Below, in pieces: positions 13,894-27,700 of a stretch of 64,000 nucleotides of DNA; the stretch's first letter is position 1, and every line of letters starts with the position of its first letter. This stretch comes from Lycocorax pyrrhopterus obiensis (lineage: Eukaryota > Chordata > Aves > Passeriformes > Paradisaeidae), in contig JACSVZ010000002.1 in NCBI GenBank assembly GCA_014706295.1, forward strand, positions 108,620,547 to 108,684,546, read 5' to 3'. A model generated the notes under the pieces. It did not search any database, was not told where the DNA came from, and saw only the letters and a list, made by a program, of their open reading frames with translations. The position numbers were made by a program, and so were the translations under genes.

Positions 13894-16800
13894 ATTTGCC
13901 AATATGCCTTTGCATAGAACCTAAATGTGGCATTTTGTTGTTGCAAGAAGTGTTGTCCTAGCAGTGGAGCTGTCTAGACCTGAGAAAAGGAAGAACAGAA
14001 AAGCCCATCACAATCTCTGACATAGCTATCATGTGGCTAACTGGGACCACGGTATAAAATTAATACTGAAGCTCTTCCAGGGACCTATCACTAAGCCAAC
14101 GTGAAAGGGTTTGGCAGACATGCAGAAGTAATGATGAGTGGGAAATAAATGCCTTGCTTCACTTTTGTCATCTGCCAGCTCGTTGAAAGTGAGCATTTGT
14201 TCCCAGCTCTCCAGAGGAGAGAAGAGCGCAGGCACACTCAGGTCCTCTGGAGCAGAAGAGCCCACTGCAAAGAGAAACTGCAAGTGTAAATGGAATTACA
14301 GAATGCTGTTTTTAACAGCAGGAGCAGACGGTAGTCCCCAAATGGACTAGTGCAGGCAGGCTCACTGCCCACAGAGAAGACAGGAAAGTGAATCACCTGC
14401 TCTGTTATCTCAGGGCGCTCCACTGAAGTAGCTACTGATTTCATCTCAGGTTGGGATGTGGCAGCAAACATGGATGCAGTGCTATGGTAAGTTCAACCCC
14501 TCAGTCAAAGAAAGAGCAAGATAAGCCAGCGGCACAGGTTCATCCTTATCTGCCACACCGATAGCTTCTGAGAGCTATGCAAAAAATGGCTTGGGGGCAG
14601 AAAGGATATTTTTTGGAGTTATTCACGAGAACGTCTTTGTTTATTTTCATATTGTAGCCTGCTGAAAGCATACAGGAAACTATAAAAGGGTGGAGAATGC
14701 AACAGGAAAATACACAAGCATATCTTTGGTGCACAGCTTCCAAAGGATGACAACCGGGACACAAACTAGAAATGCTACAATTGATTCTTAAGGCATAATC
14801 ACCTTGAAACAGCTATAAGAAACCAAAATATTCCTTCTGGTTTTTTAAGAACTGCCTGTCAATACTTTTTCTTGAGGAGATGGGTGAAGAAGAGAACCTC
14901 CTGTGTCCCAATCTATACCCTATCTTCCGGAAATTTTGGGAATGTATTAAAAAAACAGACAGAACATGAACTAGAGACAGATCTAAGTAAACATGACACA
15001 AGTAAAATTCATCAAGAGTACTGGAGCTAAACTTATGGCACTGCAAAGCAGAGGGCAAGGCACAAAGGCACATTCAGTCAGCAGATATTGTGTAACACTT
15101 CATGGGAAAGGAGCCCTTCAGAATGAATAGTTTAACTTCTTGCAAGTATTATGAAGATTTTGAAGCCTTAAATGCCTTTATTCCTCACTGTGTCATGTCT
15201 GTGGCACAAATAGCCAATCAACCAAGAGAGAATGAGTCAGGCATCACAACCTGGTGAGACATGTCGAAGCAGAGCATCAGCCCACTGACACATCACCTGT
15301 GTGTATGCACAGACACCATCTGAGAGATCAAGGAAGGGAATCCAACCAAGTTTCCCACACCTCAACGCAATGCTTGCTAATCAAACCCTCTAATCCTGTG
15401 CTGGCAAAGCAAAGGGGATGGTACAGCCTAGCATTCTCTTTTGTCTTATCTTACTTTTATGATTCGTAAGTAGCACAACAAAAAAAAAAAAAGATTCTGT
15501 TGGCAGCATAACAAAGAAAAATCAGTTCAAATGGTGACTGATGATAGCTTAAAGCAGATTTAACTCACAGATATTGCAAGAGAGGGAATTTTAGGTTACA
15601 GATGATGTAAAAAGACAGACAGGGAAAACAAGCCTAACCTCCAACCTTTGTTTCATAAGTTATTATCATCACAAATACAAGATTACCACAATGAAATGTT
15701 CCATTTTACAGGGTCACATGTTTTGAGTGTCTGGACTGTAAGTTAACTAGATTTAACTTACTGGGTTATCATCAATCTAACCTGTAATTAGCATAATTTT
15801 CTTCCTTTCCCACACGCTTCCAGCAGACATGAAGAGTATGTTCCACAAGCAGTGTGTTAGTTCACACACTCAACTGGCCATGCAGAGGACTCTGATGAGC
15901 ACCACACCGTCTGACTTTCTAATGACTGTTAACAAAAGCTGTGCTAAGTCTCCTGTCGAAGAGTAAGAATATAAAGACACACATGAAGATGGCAGCTCTC
16001 CTGGTGAGTATCAGCACTTACCCTGATCACAGCTCGAAAAGGGATCAAAAGAGAGAAAAGTTACAGAAAGCCCAACTAAACCAACCCAGAGCTCGCATGA
16101 AACAGTACTGAGGTGACGACATTTTACAGCAGCTGCCCGATGACAAAAGCTTTCCTTATGTGTGTAGGAGCAGCGTTCCCTTGGTACTGGAGTGGATAAC
16201 ACCCACGCAGATCTCAGATATGACAACGTTTAATAGTCACTGAAAGCTTATGGCTCCGACCTACTACAGCAGCATCCAGGATCCTTATGAGAACATCCAA
16301 CGGAACTGCCTGCCACCAGAGAGGAAGACTTGATAAGAAGGTAAAGACAACTTAATCCCTCACTTAGGAGAAGCCTCTAGCAAAAACTACCAGAAAAGAA
16401 AAAGAGGCAGAACCAAAGGTGAAAAGGTATATGGTTACAGTTCTTACCACATTTTGAAACACTTGCATTACTAAGTTAATACACTGCTTTCACTTACACG
16501 TTAACACTGATTTGGTACTAAATATCAATCCTAACAGAGTAGAGATCCAGCTTAAATATGTCAAAGCAAACTGAACATCAAACCTTGCACTGGGTGGCAG
16601 ATAAGATCCTTAAAAGAACCTTACAGTGCTCTGCCCATAGATTTTCCCATTTTAGTGACAGACATCACATACCTTTAAAAATAAGAAGCAACACAGACCT
16701 AATCTGCCTTTGGAGCTAGTCATAGGTAGGGGATCTCCTCCCAAATCATCAGTGTACACTCATCCCACGATATACACACATTAAAAGAACAAGGTTGTCT

Positions 16801-19040
16801 ACAATAGATCAACATTTAATTAAAGCACAGAAGAAAGTTCAGATGAGAATAACAAAATAAACTCCTGGTTAACATTTGAAATTAATATTACTAGTTTCAA
16901 GCAGGCTCAAATGGATGACATGAGAATACCTGTTAAAGGTTAGCCAAGCATGCTGGAATTTTATATCACAGCTGCATCCAAATATTCTGCCTTTATACCA
17001 CAGATTACTCACCTTATTAAAGCTGATTTCAGAAGAAATTATGAATGTGTAAGGTTTTCTCCTCAGTGCTGACAGAGAAAATCCCTTTTCCTTTTATTTC
17101 AAAACAAATTTGTGATTAATAATTTGGAGAAAACATAATAACAAAATCTGTTCCTGTGGGCTGATGCCGGCACCAGCCAACAGTGCAGTTGTAGTCCATA
17201 ATCTGCACAGGCATTATGTACTACAAGTACCTAATGAGTACAGAAACCCAATGACATCCTTCCCTTGCCTCAGCAGATGCCTCCTCACAGAAAATCCACA
17301 CAGAAAGAAACCCCCTTTTTCCCTTTCACTCTTGCCATTTTGGTTGCTAAACAGTGAACTTCAGTTTCTTGTGCAAATGAAGTGTCAGTGAAAGAAACTG
17401 GAGTTATTTTCTGAGGGCAGCAATATTTCAGGACCTGAGTTCAGTGCAGTTCTAGTGGAACCGTTTCTTCTAACTCCAGTGTCTAAATTTGTCCAAAAAG
17501 ATGAAAATGATTTTTTGCACTGACGGAAAGATAAAAACCAGACAGCATTCAAAAAAGAAACTGTGTTCACCTGTGGCAACAGAAAAATGTTATAGTGACA
17601 GATGGAAGAGGCTTCATTCTTAGAGAAACAGATGTGTTTGAAAACAGGGCTAATAATCAAATCAAAATTTGATTGCATTGAAGAAAGCCAACTTCGGTAA
17701 ATTAGAAACAAAGAGGTTCCAGTCTCTGTGTCAGGCCTGCTCTGAATCCTATCATTTCACTTTGATTAAAAAAATTGAGAGATTGCAGTTATAGGGAGAG
17801 ATTTAAGATGTGCAGAAGTGCATTTTTACCGCAATATGGATTCCAGGGATCCTAACCACAAGCAAGTTGTGGATTTACACCAGACAATTTTTTGGATTTG
17901 GTATCCATCTCTTAAAAAATAAATGTGCAAAGTGAAAGCAGCTCTTCCAAACAAGTTCATACACATTCTTCTATTTCTTGGTAAGTCAAAACTTTCACTA
18001 AAATAACAGCAGCAACCTCTGAGCTTAATCATTAACTTTGCCTTACTGAGTAACAGCTTTTATTTATTTATTTGGCAAAAGCTTCAAAGCCCACTCACCA
18101 AAACTCAAGCTCTTAATGTTTCTGCCACAGTGCAAAGACACTTTCTTCAATTGCAAACCAACCATCCTTTACACTTTCTGCTCTTTTGCTGACAGATCTT
18201 TTTCCTTCTGCTACTCCCACGTGAGTATCCCCGTTTCTGTGGCCTGACTTTAGCACCATTCATTGCCTTCTTGCTCACTGAGCAGTCTTTTGTGCCTTTC
18301 AGGTTCTGACCCCATCCCATGGGCAACACGCCCCAGCCCAAGTGTAGGACGGTGTGTCCTCCGCCCAAGGAGGGCAGTCACATCCACAGCACTGCCCCTG
18401 GCAGCCACTTGTGCTGCAGAAAACAAAGCTAAAGAAAAAGTGCATTCACGGAGCAGAAATCTTTAAAATGCACATGGATCAATTCTGTATAAAAAGTGCT
18501 TTTGTTTCCTGCTCAGGAACAGGTTTTTTAATTAACTGAATGGGAGGAGTTGTAAAAAACAGGAACAATGACTGAGTCAGCAGCTCAGTCAGTTCTCAGT
18601 AGCTTAACAGGGCTTTACATGAGACAGAATAAACTTATTTCATTCAGTTAGACATTTTTATCAATGTGTAGAGAGACTTCAGAGCTGGGGCTTGGTATCC
18701 TGAAAGACTGTCTGATGCATTATAGAACAGCTTATTGTTTCAAAGCTTGTATCTCATTTGCTTGCTGAATATATATGTAGTTTCTAGCAGAGCCTGTATT
18801 TTTTCCCCTTCTCCCCTCTCCCTCAACTTAAATCTACTAAAGTATTGTACTCAAATTACTGCAGAACCCGTCACTCAAACAGTGCCCAACATTTGTGTAT
18901 CTACAATGGAAAGGAGTAGTTGCTGTCATTCTATGTAGTTAAAAAGACAATTTTCTTTGGAAAGGTACTATCATTTTGTATTGTCAATGCCTGTCAATGC
19001 AGACTATAGCTTAGTTTACATATTTACAACATGTTTAAAT

Positions 19041-19080
19041 TAGGAAGGAATTCAATTTATTAGGAAGGAATTCAATATAT
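19041..19080. repeat. 20-bp tandem duplication, two units
   Basis: TAGGAAGGAATTCAATTTAT is followed directly by the same 20-mer with one mismatch (a for t at position 17). This is a recent local duplication of intronic DNA. Confidence 0.9.
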
Positions 19081-19750
19081 TATACTCCGACCACCAGCAA
19101 TCATGACCAAGTTCTGAAAAAAAACAAGTTCACTTTACTTCTGGAACAAATTAAACAACATTTGAAAAACTGAAATGAAGCCAATTTCCAAAGAAACTCT
19201 TTAATTACACAATAGGTCTGGTTTATTCATCTGAGGTTTCCTGTCAAGGAGAGTATTCAGCTTTAAGTACGTTCATGCTACAGCTAAAATTACATTAAGG
19301 AGAATGTAAAACAAGTGCAGAGCCAAAAGGATACACAATCTGAAAATCACCTTGATGAAGTACACGCAGGAGCTTATGCTCCAAAAACTGTCATCCACAA
19401 TGCTGGAATATCTATCAAGCATACAAAGTAACTTGCAGCAAGCAAACATTTCTAATCTTTTTTGGTTTAGGATCAGCAGTCACGTTTGTATCACCGCCTC
19501 AGTTGAGAGGCAGAAGGTGTTTTGATCCCTGCATTCTGCATGAGCTAAGCCATCTCTTCACTCACTCCCCATGAACGCAACGGAGTTTGTCGGAATTGTC
19601 TGGTTTCCAGTACAAGAGGACATTGATTCGGCGCTGTGCAATTTACCCACGAAGCAGACAAAGCTCTTGATAACAGCTCAATATGAATGAAGGCAGCTTT
19701 TAAGAATGAGCATTTTGGCATATGTTCGCAGCATGTGCTAAAGTGTCACC

Positions 19751-19788
19751 AGGAAGAAAAAAAAAAGGGAAAAAAGGGAAAGAAGAGA
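19751..19788. repeat. Polypurine tract
   Basis: Thirty-eight uninterrupted purines of the form A10 then ggg, A6, ggg and mixed agaag. It is capable of triplex formation in principle. No retroposon body adjoins it. Confidence 0.8.
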
Positions 19789-21689
19789 TGAGCTGAAAAG
19801 GTGGGTGAATAGAGATGATGAGTAAGAGCACATTGCTTCAGCACTGCCACTTCATTTAATTTTCACTGCTACTCAAGAAAGCAACAAAGATGATAAATCT
19901 AAAATGCAGATCTAAACAAGATATGCATCTGTCTCAGTTCTCTTGAATGCATTCCGTCACACGCATTTTGTTTCATTACCTTAAATAAGGAGGGTACCCT
20001 CTAAACCTCTCTCTGGCAGTTCAACTTACCATAGCTGAATCCAAAAGGTATAAAGAAACAGAATGCCCAGCCAATTTTTCCCTCTTGTAAGATGCCTGCC
20101 AGCTTGCTGAGAGCCAAATGAAACCCGTTACTAGAGGCTGCCAGCCTAGCCTAAAACAGCTTGACAGAAAATAAATGCTACAGACTACACATGGGGTGGT
20201 TTAATTCCAAAAGTGTTCTTAGACCACCACTTACGGGATTTTGTTTCCTCCATCTAAATGATAATTCATGAGTTAAAGAGTTGTACTTGTGAATATTTTT
20301 CCTATATGTGTTTCTAGTGAAAACTTCTCACTAATACTTGTTTGGGGCACCTCCCGTTGAAGGGCATTGTTACACCAATCCCACTTTGTAGCCTTTCACT
20401 GAAAGGGCTGTGAAGTGGTCATTATCAGAGTGGCCGGTCGTCTGTTTGTCTCTGAGTGCACACAGACTTCCCCAGCTGCTAGAGTATCATGAGATATATT
20501 ATTACATACTGATTTCTAAGTACAAAAGCTAACATTAGCAGCTGCAAACATCCCAGGGAAATTCTCCGCTTTAAATTTCTGCAAAAGAACTTTGGTTGTA
20601 AACCAAGGTGATCTTAAATCTGCCTCTGAGATTAGGAAAAATATTATTAAAACTTTCATTGAAAAAAAAAAAGTTATTCCTTGAATAATGAAGCTAAATC
20701 AATACTGTGCAGTTTGCCTTAGCACACGGATTTAAGGTTGTAAAGATGCCATGGACGGGAAAAAAGGATATTAGGGTTTCAGACAATTAGAATTGGTTAC
20801 TGTAAGTATTTAGAAAGGGAGACAGATGGTGCTTAGAGACCAGAAAAACTGGGACATCCCAGGCTAAAAGTAACTCAAAACCAAAACCCATCATAAGATC
20901 AGTCTGCTAGAGTTCTTACAAAGTTTTCCTGACAGCTTAATATTCCTTTCAGGAAAACTACTATTTCAGTCAAGATTTTTGAATACAGGAAACAGAGAGG
21001 CAAAGATGCTTAAAAAATCCTGCCTTTGAAATGACATGAATTATGCTCTTCCGAAGCACATTTTTCCTCAAAAAAGTCCACTCCTTCCTTTTTTCAGCTG
21101 TACTCCTGCATACCCAGCGAAGCAAAACCCAACAGCACACAAGGCCTTGACAGACACACAGTGGCATGGTCATCACTGTGCTGCAGAACGTCACTTGGAG
21201 AAGGGACACCTGCCCCAAGGAAGCAGACCAACACTTCTTTTACCCCTTCAGTCCGCCACCTCCTTCTGCCACACTGAGCTGCCTTGAGGGGACAGTGTGT
21301 CCACACTGCCAAAACCCTGCCACTGAAGGTTGACACTTTCCATGCCTTAATTATGCCTCCCCTAATAGGGGAGAATTTCGAGAGCCGTTGTCTGGGGTCT
21401 GTAGACGAACGGGACTTTTCCACGCTTCTCACTTTCAGATAGTTGTTTATTAAGTCTCATCAAAGGAGCAGAACCAAGGGCATGACTCCCCTCAGAGAAT
21501 GCAAAAGAAAAGGCGAGGCATCAAGATTACACCGTCCTTTAAAAGGTAAATTACCCAATGAAAACCCAAAATGAAAGATATTTTTACTTTTCTACCAATG
21601 TTCAATAAGTCTTTCTGTCACATGAAAGGAACTGTGGAATTTTTCACCCAATTCTCTCAATCCACTTTTGCTGCAGAACATGGAGTAGT

Positions 21690-21709
21690 AGAAGAAGAAG
21701 AAGAAGAAG
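21690..21709. repeat. (GAA)6 microsatellite
   Basis: Six perfect GAA units, TTC in gene sense. This is a short triplet array in intron 2, far below the length of known unstable GAA alleles. Confidence 0.9.
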
Positions 21710-24700
21710 GTCTGGAGAACAACAACAATCCTCCATTTTGAAGTTTTTGCTTTTTATCTATTTACTATATTAACAAACCCAACACCTCTAAATTTTCACC
21801 CTGTGACAATCTGACATAATATTCTATCACCTAGTTCACACCAGTGTAGATTCTGCTTCTTCCCAGAGGGTAGGTAATTTTCTCCACGGACGAAGGTCAA
21901 AGACAGGGTTGTCCAGGGGGGTAGAACCCTTCAAAACAGGCAGAGAAATATTCCCTGCACTTTGGACTCCCACAAAGGTGAGGGTCTCAGCTTGGCCAGC
22001 AGTAGGTGCAGGGTTCACAGAAAGGAGCCATGGGCATGGCGTACTCCGTCCAGACATACAGCCCCACAGCCGACAGGCTTATCCACATGCACCTTCAGTG
22101 CCTGCCTAAATAAATCAGTACAAAACACTTCTACTTAAATCACTAGATACTGTGACCACCTAAGCAAATCCAGATGCAACCTGGTTTACAATCTATGTCT
22201 TTTTGTCTGCTGGGGCTCTCTGATTGAGGGGTATCAAAGCGGGCAATTCGCTTTTTCTCCCTGCAGTCACTCTCCATGCTTTGAGCGTGTATTATTTTGG
22301 CCTCCTCAGCCACCCTTCAAGTTGGAATTGCCCAAGTGGCTGGGAGTCTAAACACCTACAGCAGTTACTTGATGTCTTACCTATGTATTACCCTTCACCG
22401 TGCCATGCCCCAGTGTTGCATCCCTGCCTGCTGCAGGCTCCTCATGGTTGAAGAGGCAGCTCATTTGCCAGCTCTAGGAAGACTCAGCTGAGCCAGCTCT
22501 CAGAAAGCTGTATGCCAGCTGACCCAAGGTTTTTCTTGGACAAGAGTCAGAAAACCACTCTGCACACTTTCCACCTGATCCACATTAAACGAGCCTTACA
22601 CTGGCCAAACACCACGAAGCGACAAACCTCAGCACCATGGGAAAAAGGTGGCTATTTTCATTTTCCACAGTGCAGAAGACAAGTGGTACATCCAAACAGG
22701 ATGAAGGCATACAAGTGTCACGTCACACACCGCTGCTCCCCCGAGCCAGCACGCCTGACGGCAGTAAGGCAGACATGGCAGCACCACGTTCCACCCTCAG
22801 CAGCACAGAATGCCTCCCTTCCAGGGACTCCCGGCACACAGACCTTGGTTGCCATCACGTGCCGGGCTGCTGCTCTGTCCCTGCTGCTGTTAAACAGGCA
22901 AGGAAATGTTCTTACACATCCATGGGGGTATGTGGGCAGACCCTACATGCTTCACTTCCAGAGTTTCTAGGGAAAGTCTTAGGCCTTGCAGACAGCTGAT
23001 CCGCAAAGCCTGCACACATCTTCATGCAGAGCTGAAGACTTAGCGTGGCCCTTTGTATGTTATTTACTCACTTTTTCCCCTGACAAACATCATGTCTGCC
23101 AATGCCTCTCTGCTCCCCTTCTCCCTCACCCACAATTATTTCCCACTGAAGAAAAGGAAAAACAAGCAAAAGAGTATGTTTGAAATTATCTTCTGTGATT
23201 CTCCTCTAGGACGCGGCATACCCAGGAATCAGTATGACCCAAATTTCACAGTAAACACTTGAAAACAGAAAGTAAAGAAATCGATGCTACAAAAAATTAT
23301 TATCCTCTCCTACCATTAAAAAAGCTTCACCGCTAGTATTAATATATAGAGAAATCAAAGTTTAAAAGCCTTCTTCCCAGAGTAACAACAGAGGATAAGC
23401 TTATCTATGACCACACAGCACACCACTCTAACAATCAGTGAAAAAGGGAAGGTTAATTAGTAAATAAATTGAGCCAGATACCAATCCTTCACAACAAAAA
23501 AGCTTACATATACCAGAAATATCAAAACGACACATTAAAGATCTTTGTGCAAGATTACAGCATGAAGTACTATGTGCTAATCCAGGAACACCAGACAATT
23601 TAATTACATTTTCTACTGAAAAAATTAAACCATATGCATAGCTCATCAGATCAAGCTTTCTAACATGTGTCTGGTTTTGATATCCAACATCTGTCTGAAA
23701 ATGAGATTTTCATTTCCCTTATGAAATCTGATTCCACCTCCATGGTCAAACTCAAGGAGCATTGATGGAAAGAAGTGAGGGAAAAAGAACAAGTGTTGGG
23801 TCGTCTGATTTAGCTAAGCTTATAGTTCAATCTCTAAATACTAAAAATCTTAGAATACAATAATTCTTTCTTCACAGGTGAAGGCAATAGGGAAATGCAT
23901 GAATAATCAGATTTTTTTTCCTCAAGAAATATATCCTAAATTGTCTTCATTTTCTTTCTTTAGGCCTATGACTAATTAGGGTCTCAGCCATTATTAAACA
24001 ATTTCTCCCACACTGTAGTGTTCTCTCACTAGTTTTGGCTGTCTCCTTGAGAAAACCTTGCAGAAAGACTGCACATGTGCAATGCACAGACAAAGAAATG
24101 ACACAGTGCTTCTGCTGGATCAGCTCATCTGTCACCTTCATCACCCGTCCCCTGCTGTTACTGAGCAACACAAAGCATGGTGAGCTTTAGAAACCTGCCC
24201 ATTGTGACGATCCAGAAATATTCAGTGCTCCAGCTCCTGTCAGCTGAACAACATCCACACAAAGGAGAACCACGGAAGTAGCGATTTCACTCCAAAAAAC
24301 AGTTGCTGTAGGTGTTATTTTATAAAGCTCTAACACCAAAAAAAACCTGCTTTTCTGAAGGAAGAACACAAGCCTGCATATTCCATCTGTATTTCACCTT
24401 ATGCTAGCAATTTGCTTGCCATGTTTTTCAGCAGCCTCTTTCCAAAGGATCTTGAAGCTCCTCGGAAAACTTTATTTCACTGAGTGTACAGACAAATTCT
24501 GTATTCAGAAACTTGGTTAAGCTTTTCTGTCCCTCATACTGATCTGAAGTTTTAGAGTTATTTCTTTCTTTTCCGCAACAGAATTATTCTGAGATCCTTT
24601 CCCAGTGCTTTGAAGCCTGCATGGGATGCTTGCATGCACTCAGTGCCACCAGCTAGGGCTGCAAAACCCTACATCTTGGTGAGCAGCTGGAATTCAATCT

Positions 24701-27700
24701 ACCCCTCTTCTGTTTCATTTGAGCTATCAACCTGAATTCAGTTTCTTACATCCCTGCTACAAGTTCAATCTTTCTGCCACAGTCAGAACTGTATATACAC
24801 AAAAATAAAAAAAAAAGAAAAGAAGAACTGCTCCAAATATAGTCCTTGGGGCAGAGCAGCTGATTATACACCTTTATGGTCAAGGAACTGTGAACATGGA
24901 AAGCAAATTTTGAGTCATTGCTCCATATCCAGCAGGACAGGAAATGCATGAGTATACATATATGTTATTCGCAGAAGTTTTAAATCACTGGCTATTGTAT
25001 GGTACAATTTTCTATTTCCATTGCAGATCTGAGAAACTTCTCAATTAAGAAAAAAACCCAAAAACGAAACCACAAACCTACCTTCAGATTGAACTCAGCA
25101 TGGTGCTACAAAAGTGTGAACAGTTCAGCATTCCCAGGAAAAAAATGGTATAGCTAAAAATGAATTCTGCCAACTCTAATTTCAAACCTCTACGGAGAGA
25201 TCATTACGAATGTTCACTCGCACCATTCACCCACACTTACACTAATAGCCTGTATTTGACTACAAGCTTCCTGGTGATGGAAATGCAACACACAGCAACA
25301 GCAAAATGTCTTGCCCACGCTGCTGTCAATTTAGCAGAAAAAAATTAACCTGCATCCTCCTGGTTCAGGAACAGTTTCATCAATACACATTGGGCAGCAG
25401 GGTCTGGAGCTGTGAATATGTTCTTTTAATGATTTCCAAGTAGCATTTGCTCATTACATTACTTAAAATAATAGCCCAGCTTTTTCAGGGTTGATAGTTT
25501 TCTAAAGATTAAACTCCTTTATTTCAGCTTCCATCCAGCAACAGGAGTAGGAAATCGCTCTTACATCAGAAGGGGGTTCCTTCTGACCAAGCAATTTACA
25601 AGATAATCCAAGATGCTGCAGCATTTGGAGAAGCCAGCCAGCACAAGGGGCACATTGTTAGAAGCCCCCTGCCTTGCAGGGGCACCCTGGCTCCCTTTAG
25701 GGCAAGGGTTCAAAGGCTTTATACAAAGCTGTGGAAGGGGCAAGCTGCAATTCACCCTCTGCCCTGTTTTTTCTCCTTGCCTGCGGTGCCAGAGCTGGTG
25801 CTTTGGAGACACGTTTCAAGGATCAGGTCTCCACCTTGACCTTCTGCACTCAGTTCTGGCTTGACTCTCCTGAAGGCTGGTGGCAGAGAAAGGGTTGGGG
25901 CTGCCTTTCCTTCCCTGTCAGGACTAGTCCCACAGGAGCACACAGTTCAGCTATTACACAGAAGGGAGTTTTGTTTCCACTTGGCATCAGAACTGATACG
26001 GAGAGTCAAAGGGAGGATCAGCACTGAAGATTCATTTGTATATCAAGGGGAAATCCAGAAGCCATTGAAATTGTTTACAGCAGGTTGAAAGAATAATACG
26101 AAGAACAAACATTGTGCTGACAGATATCCAGATGGCTTCTGCAGGCAAATCTCAACGCCTTTAGCCCAGCTAAAGCTCATTAACATTCATGTATCATCTC
26201 AGGATTTTATTTCTAAAATTTATAAAGCACCAAATTATGAAGGTTTCAGAGAAATGGGAGTCATCATGCCATCCCCTCCTGACTTTGCTTTGTGACTGAA
26301 TTGAACTTACATGGCAGAGCAAAACGGTTCACACAACTGGTGCAGATGACAAAGAGGGGAATGGGGGAAAAGGTGTAATACACAGGGGAACTAAAGGGTG
26401 CTGATTGTGCAGCCCTGCGGACAGGGCTATTCTGGGGCAGAATTTCACAGAATTCCTGCAGTTTCACACTGCCAGAAGAGGCTCCTGGAAGTTTGGAAAA
26501 GGCAAACCACACATATGGTAGGAGATGGCAGGTCCATCACCTTCTATCCAAACACTTAGTTCTTCCTACATAAACTCACCTGGTGATTTCTATTGTTATT
26601 TGACATCCCTGTATCTAAGAGGATGATGGCAAAGTACAGCAAGGGATGTTTCCCAACAGACACAAGAGCAAGTCAGGAGTGATGTGTCAAGGAGTAGCAG
26701 AATCCCACAGAGGCCACTCTCCTCAGTGGGAATCAGGCAAGAGTACCCAGACTTGTTTTAAGACAAAGAGCCATGAAGGCTGAAAAAATTAATCCACAGC
26801 CAAATTGTGTGAAAAAAAAGTTTACCAGGCAACCCCTTTTTTTTCCATGGGTCCCCCATTTTGTGATACCAAAATTCCCTGACTTCTGTACTGATGCATT
26901 CCTGGCCACACCATCGACCACTGTTTCATGCACTGAGTACAGACAAAGTATAAACACTTAACGTTTTCCAGCCTATCCAAATAAATCATTCCAGTCTGCT
27001 GCTGGAGGTAAGAAAGGGTGAAAAAGTAGCGCTGAATCCTTCATCTTCATGTAATGGCATTGAAGGTAAAAATAGATTTATAAAATATTTGTAATCCTTA
27101 ATCTCCCCTCAAATCAAACTGATGTTGAGATTCACCAGTGTTTAGAGACCCCAAGAGATTTATTTGTAAATGGTTGGCTCAGACTCAGCTAAATCCTCCT
27201 TCTTTTTATTTAGCCAGTTTGGTGACCTGGTAACTATTCAAAACATAAATTTTAATGAGAAAAATATCCAACCACCTCCAGCACATTAAGGTTCTGTAAC
27301 AGACATTATAAAAGAAAAGAAAAAATAAGGTGTTGGTTCACGGAACACTGGGGGGAGGGGAGACCTTTTCAGCAGCAGATGAATTCAGTGTTCAGAAGAG
27401 GCCTGAATCTTCCACACAGGCAATGTGTTTTGTGTGGTTCCCTGCACAACTAATCTGTTGTTACTTATTCTTTTTTCCTGCAGTATAGATGGACCCTGTG
27501 TAGCAGGGAACAGGGTTTTGGAGAACAGCCCTCATTTTGTTCAGTACAATACAGCCTTCTCAACTCCTAACGCTGCCACTTGAACCCTCAAACCGTACAC
27601 AGGCGAGAGGAGAACAATTTTGAAATGAATAAAGCAAATAACTGACTTGAGTCTCCTTTGGGTGTAATGTCACATCACAGCTTAAGGGCGAGTAAAAGCT

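Noticed and set aside
23469..23641. Protein-like 57-codon plus-strand stretch ending in TAG near 23640
   Set aside because: Composition looks protein-like, but I recognise no family, there are no paired splice sites, and this length open is expected by chance. Considered as a retropseudogene piece and not supported.
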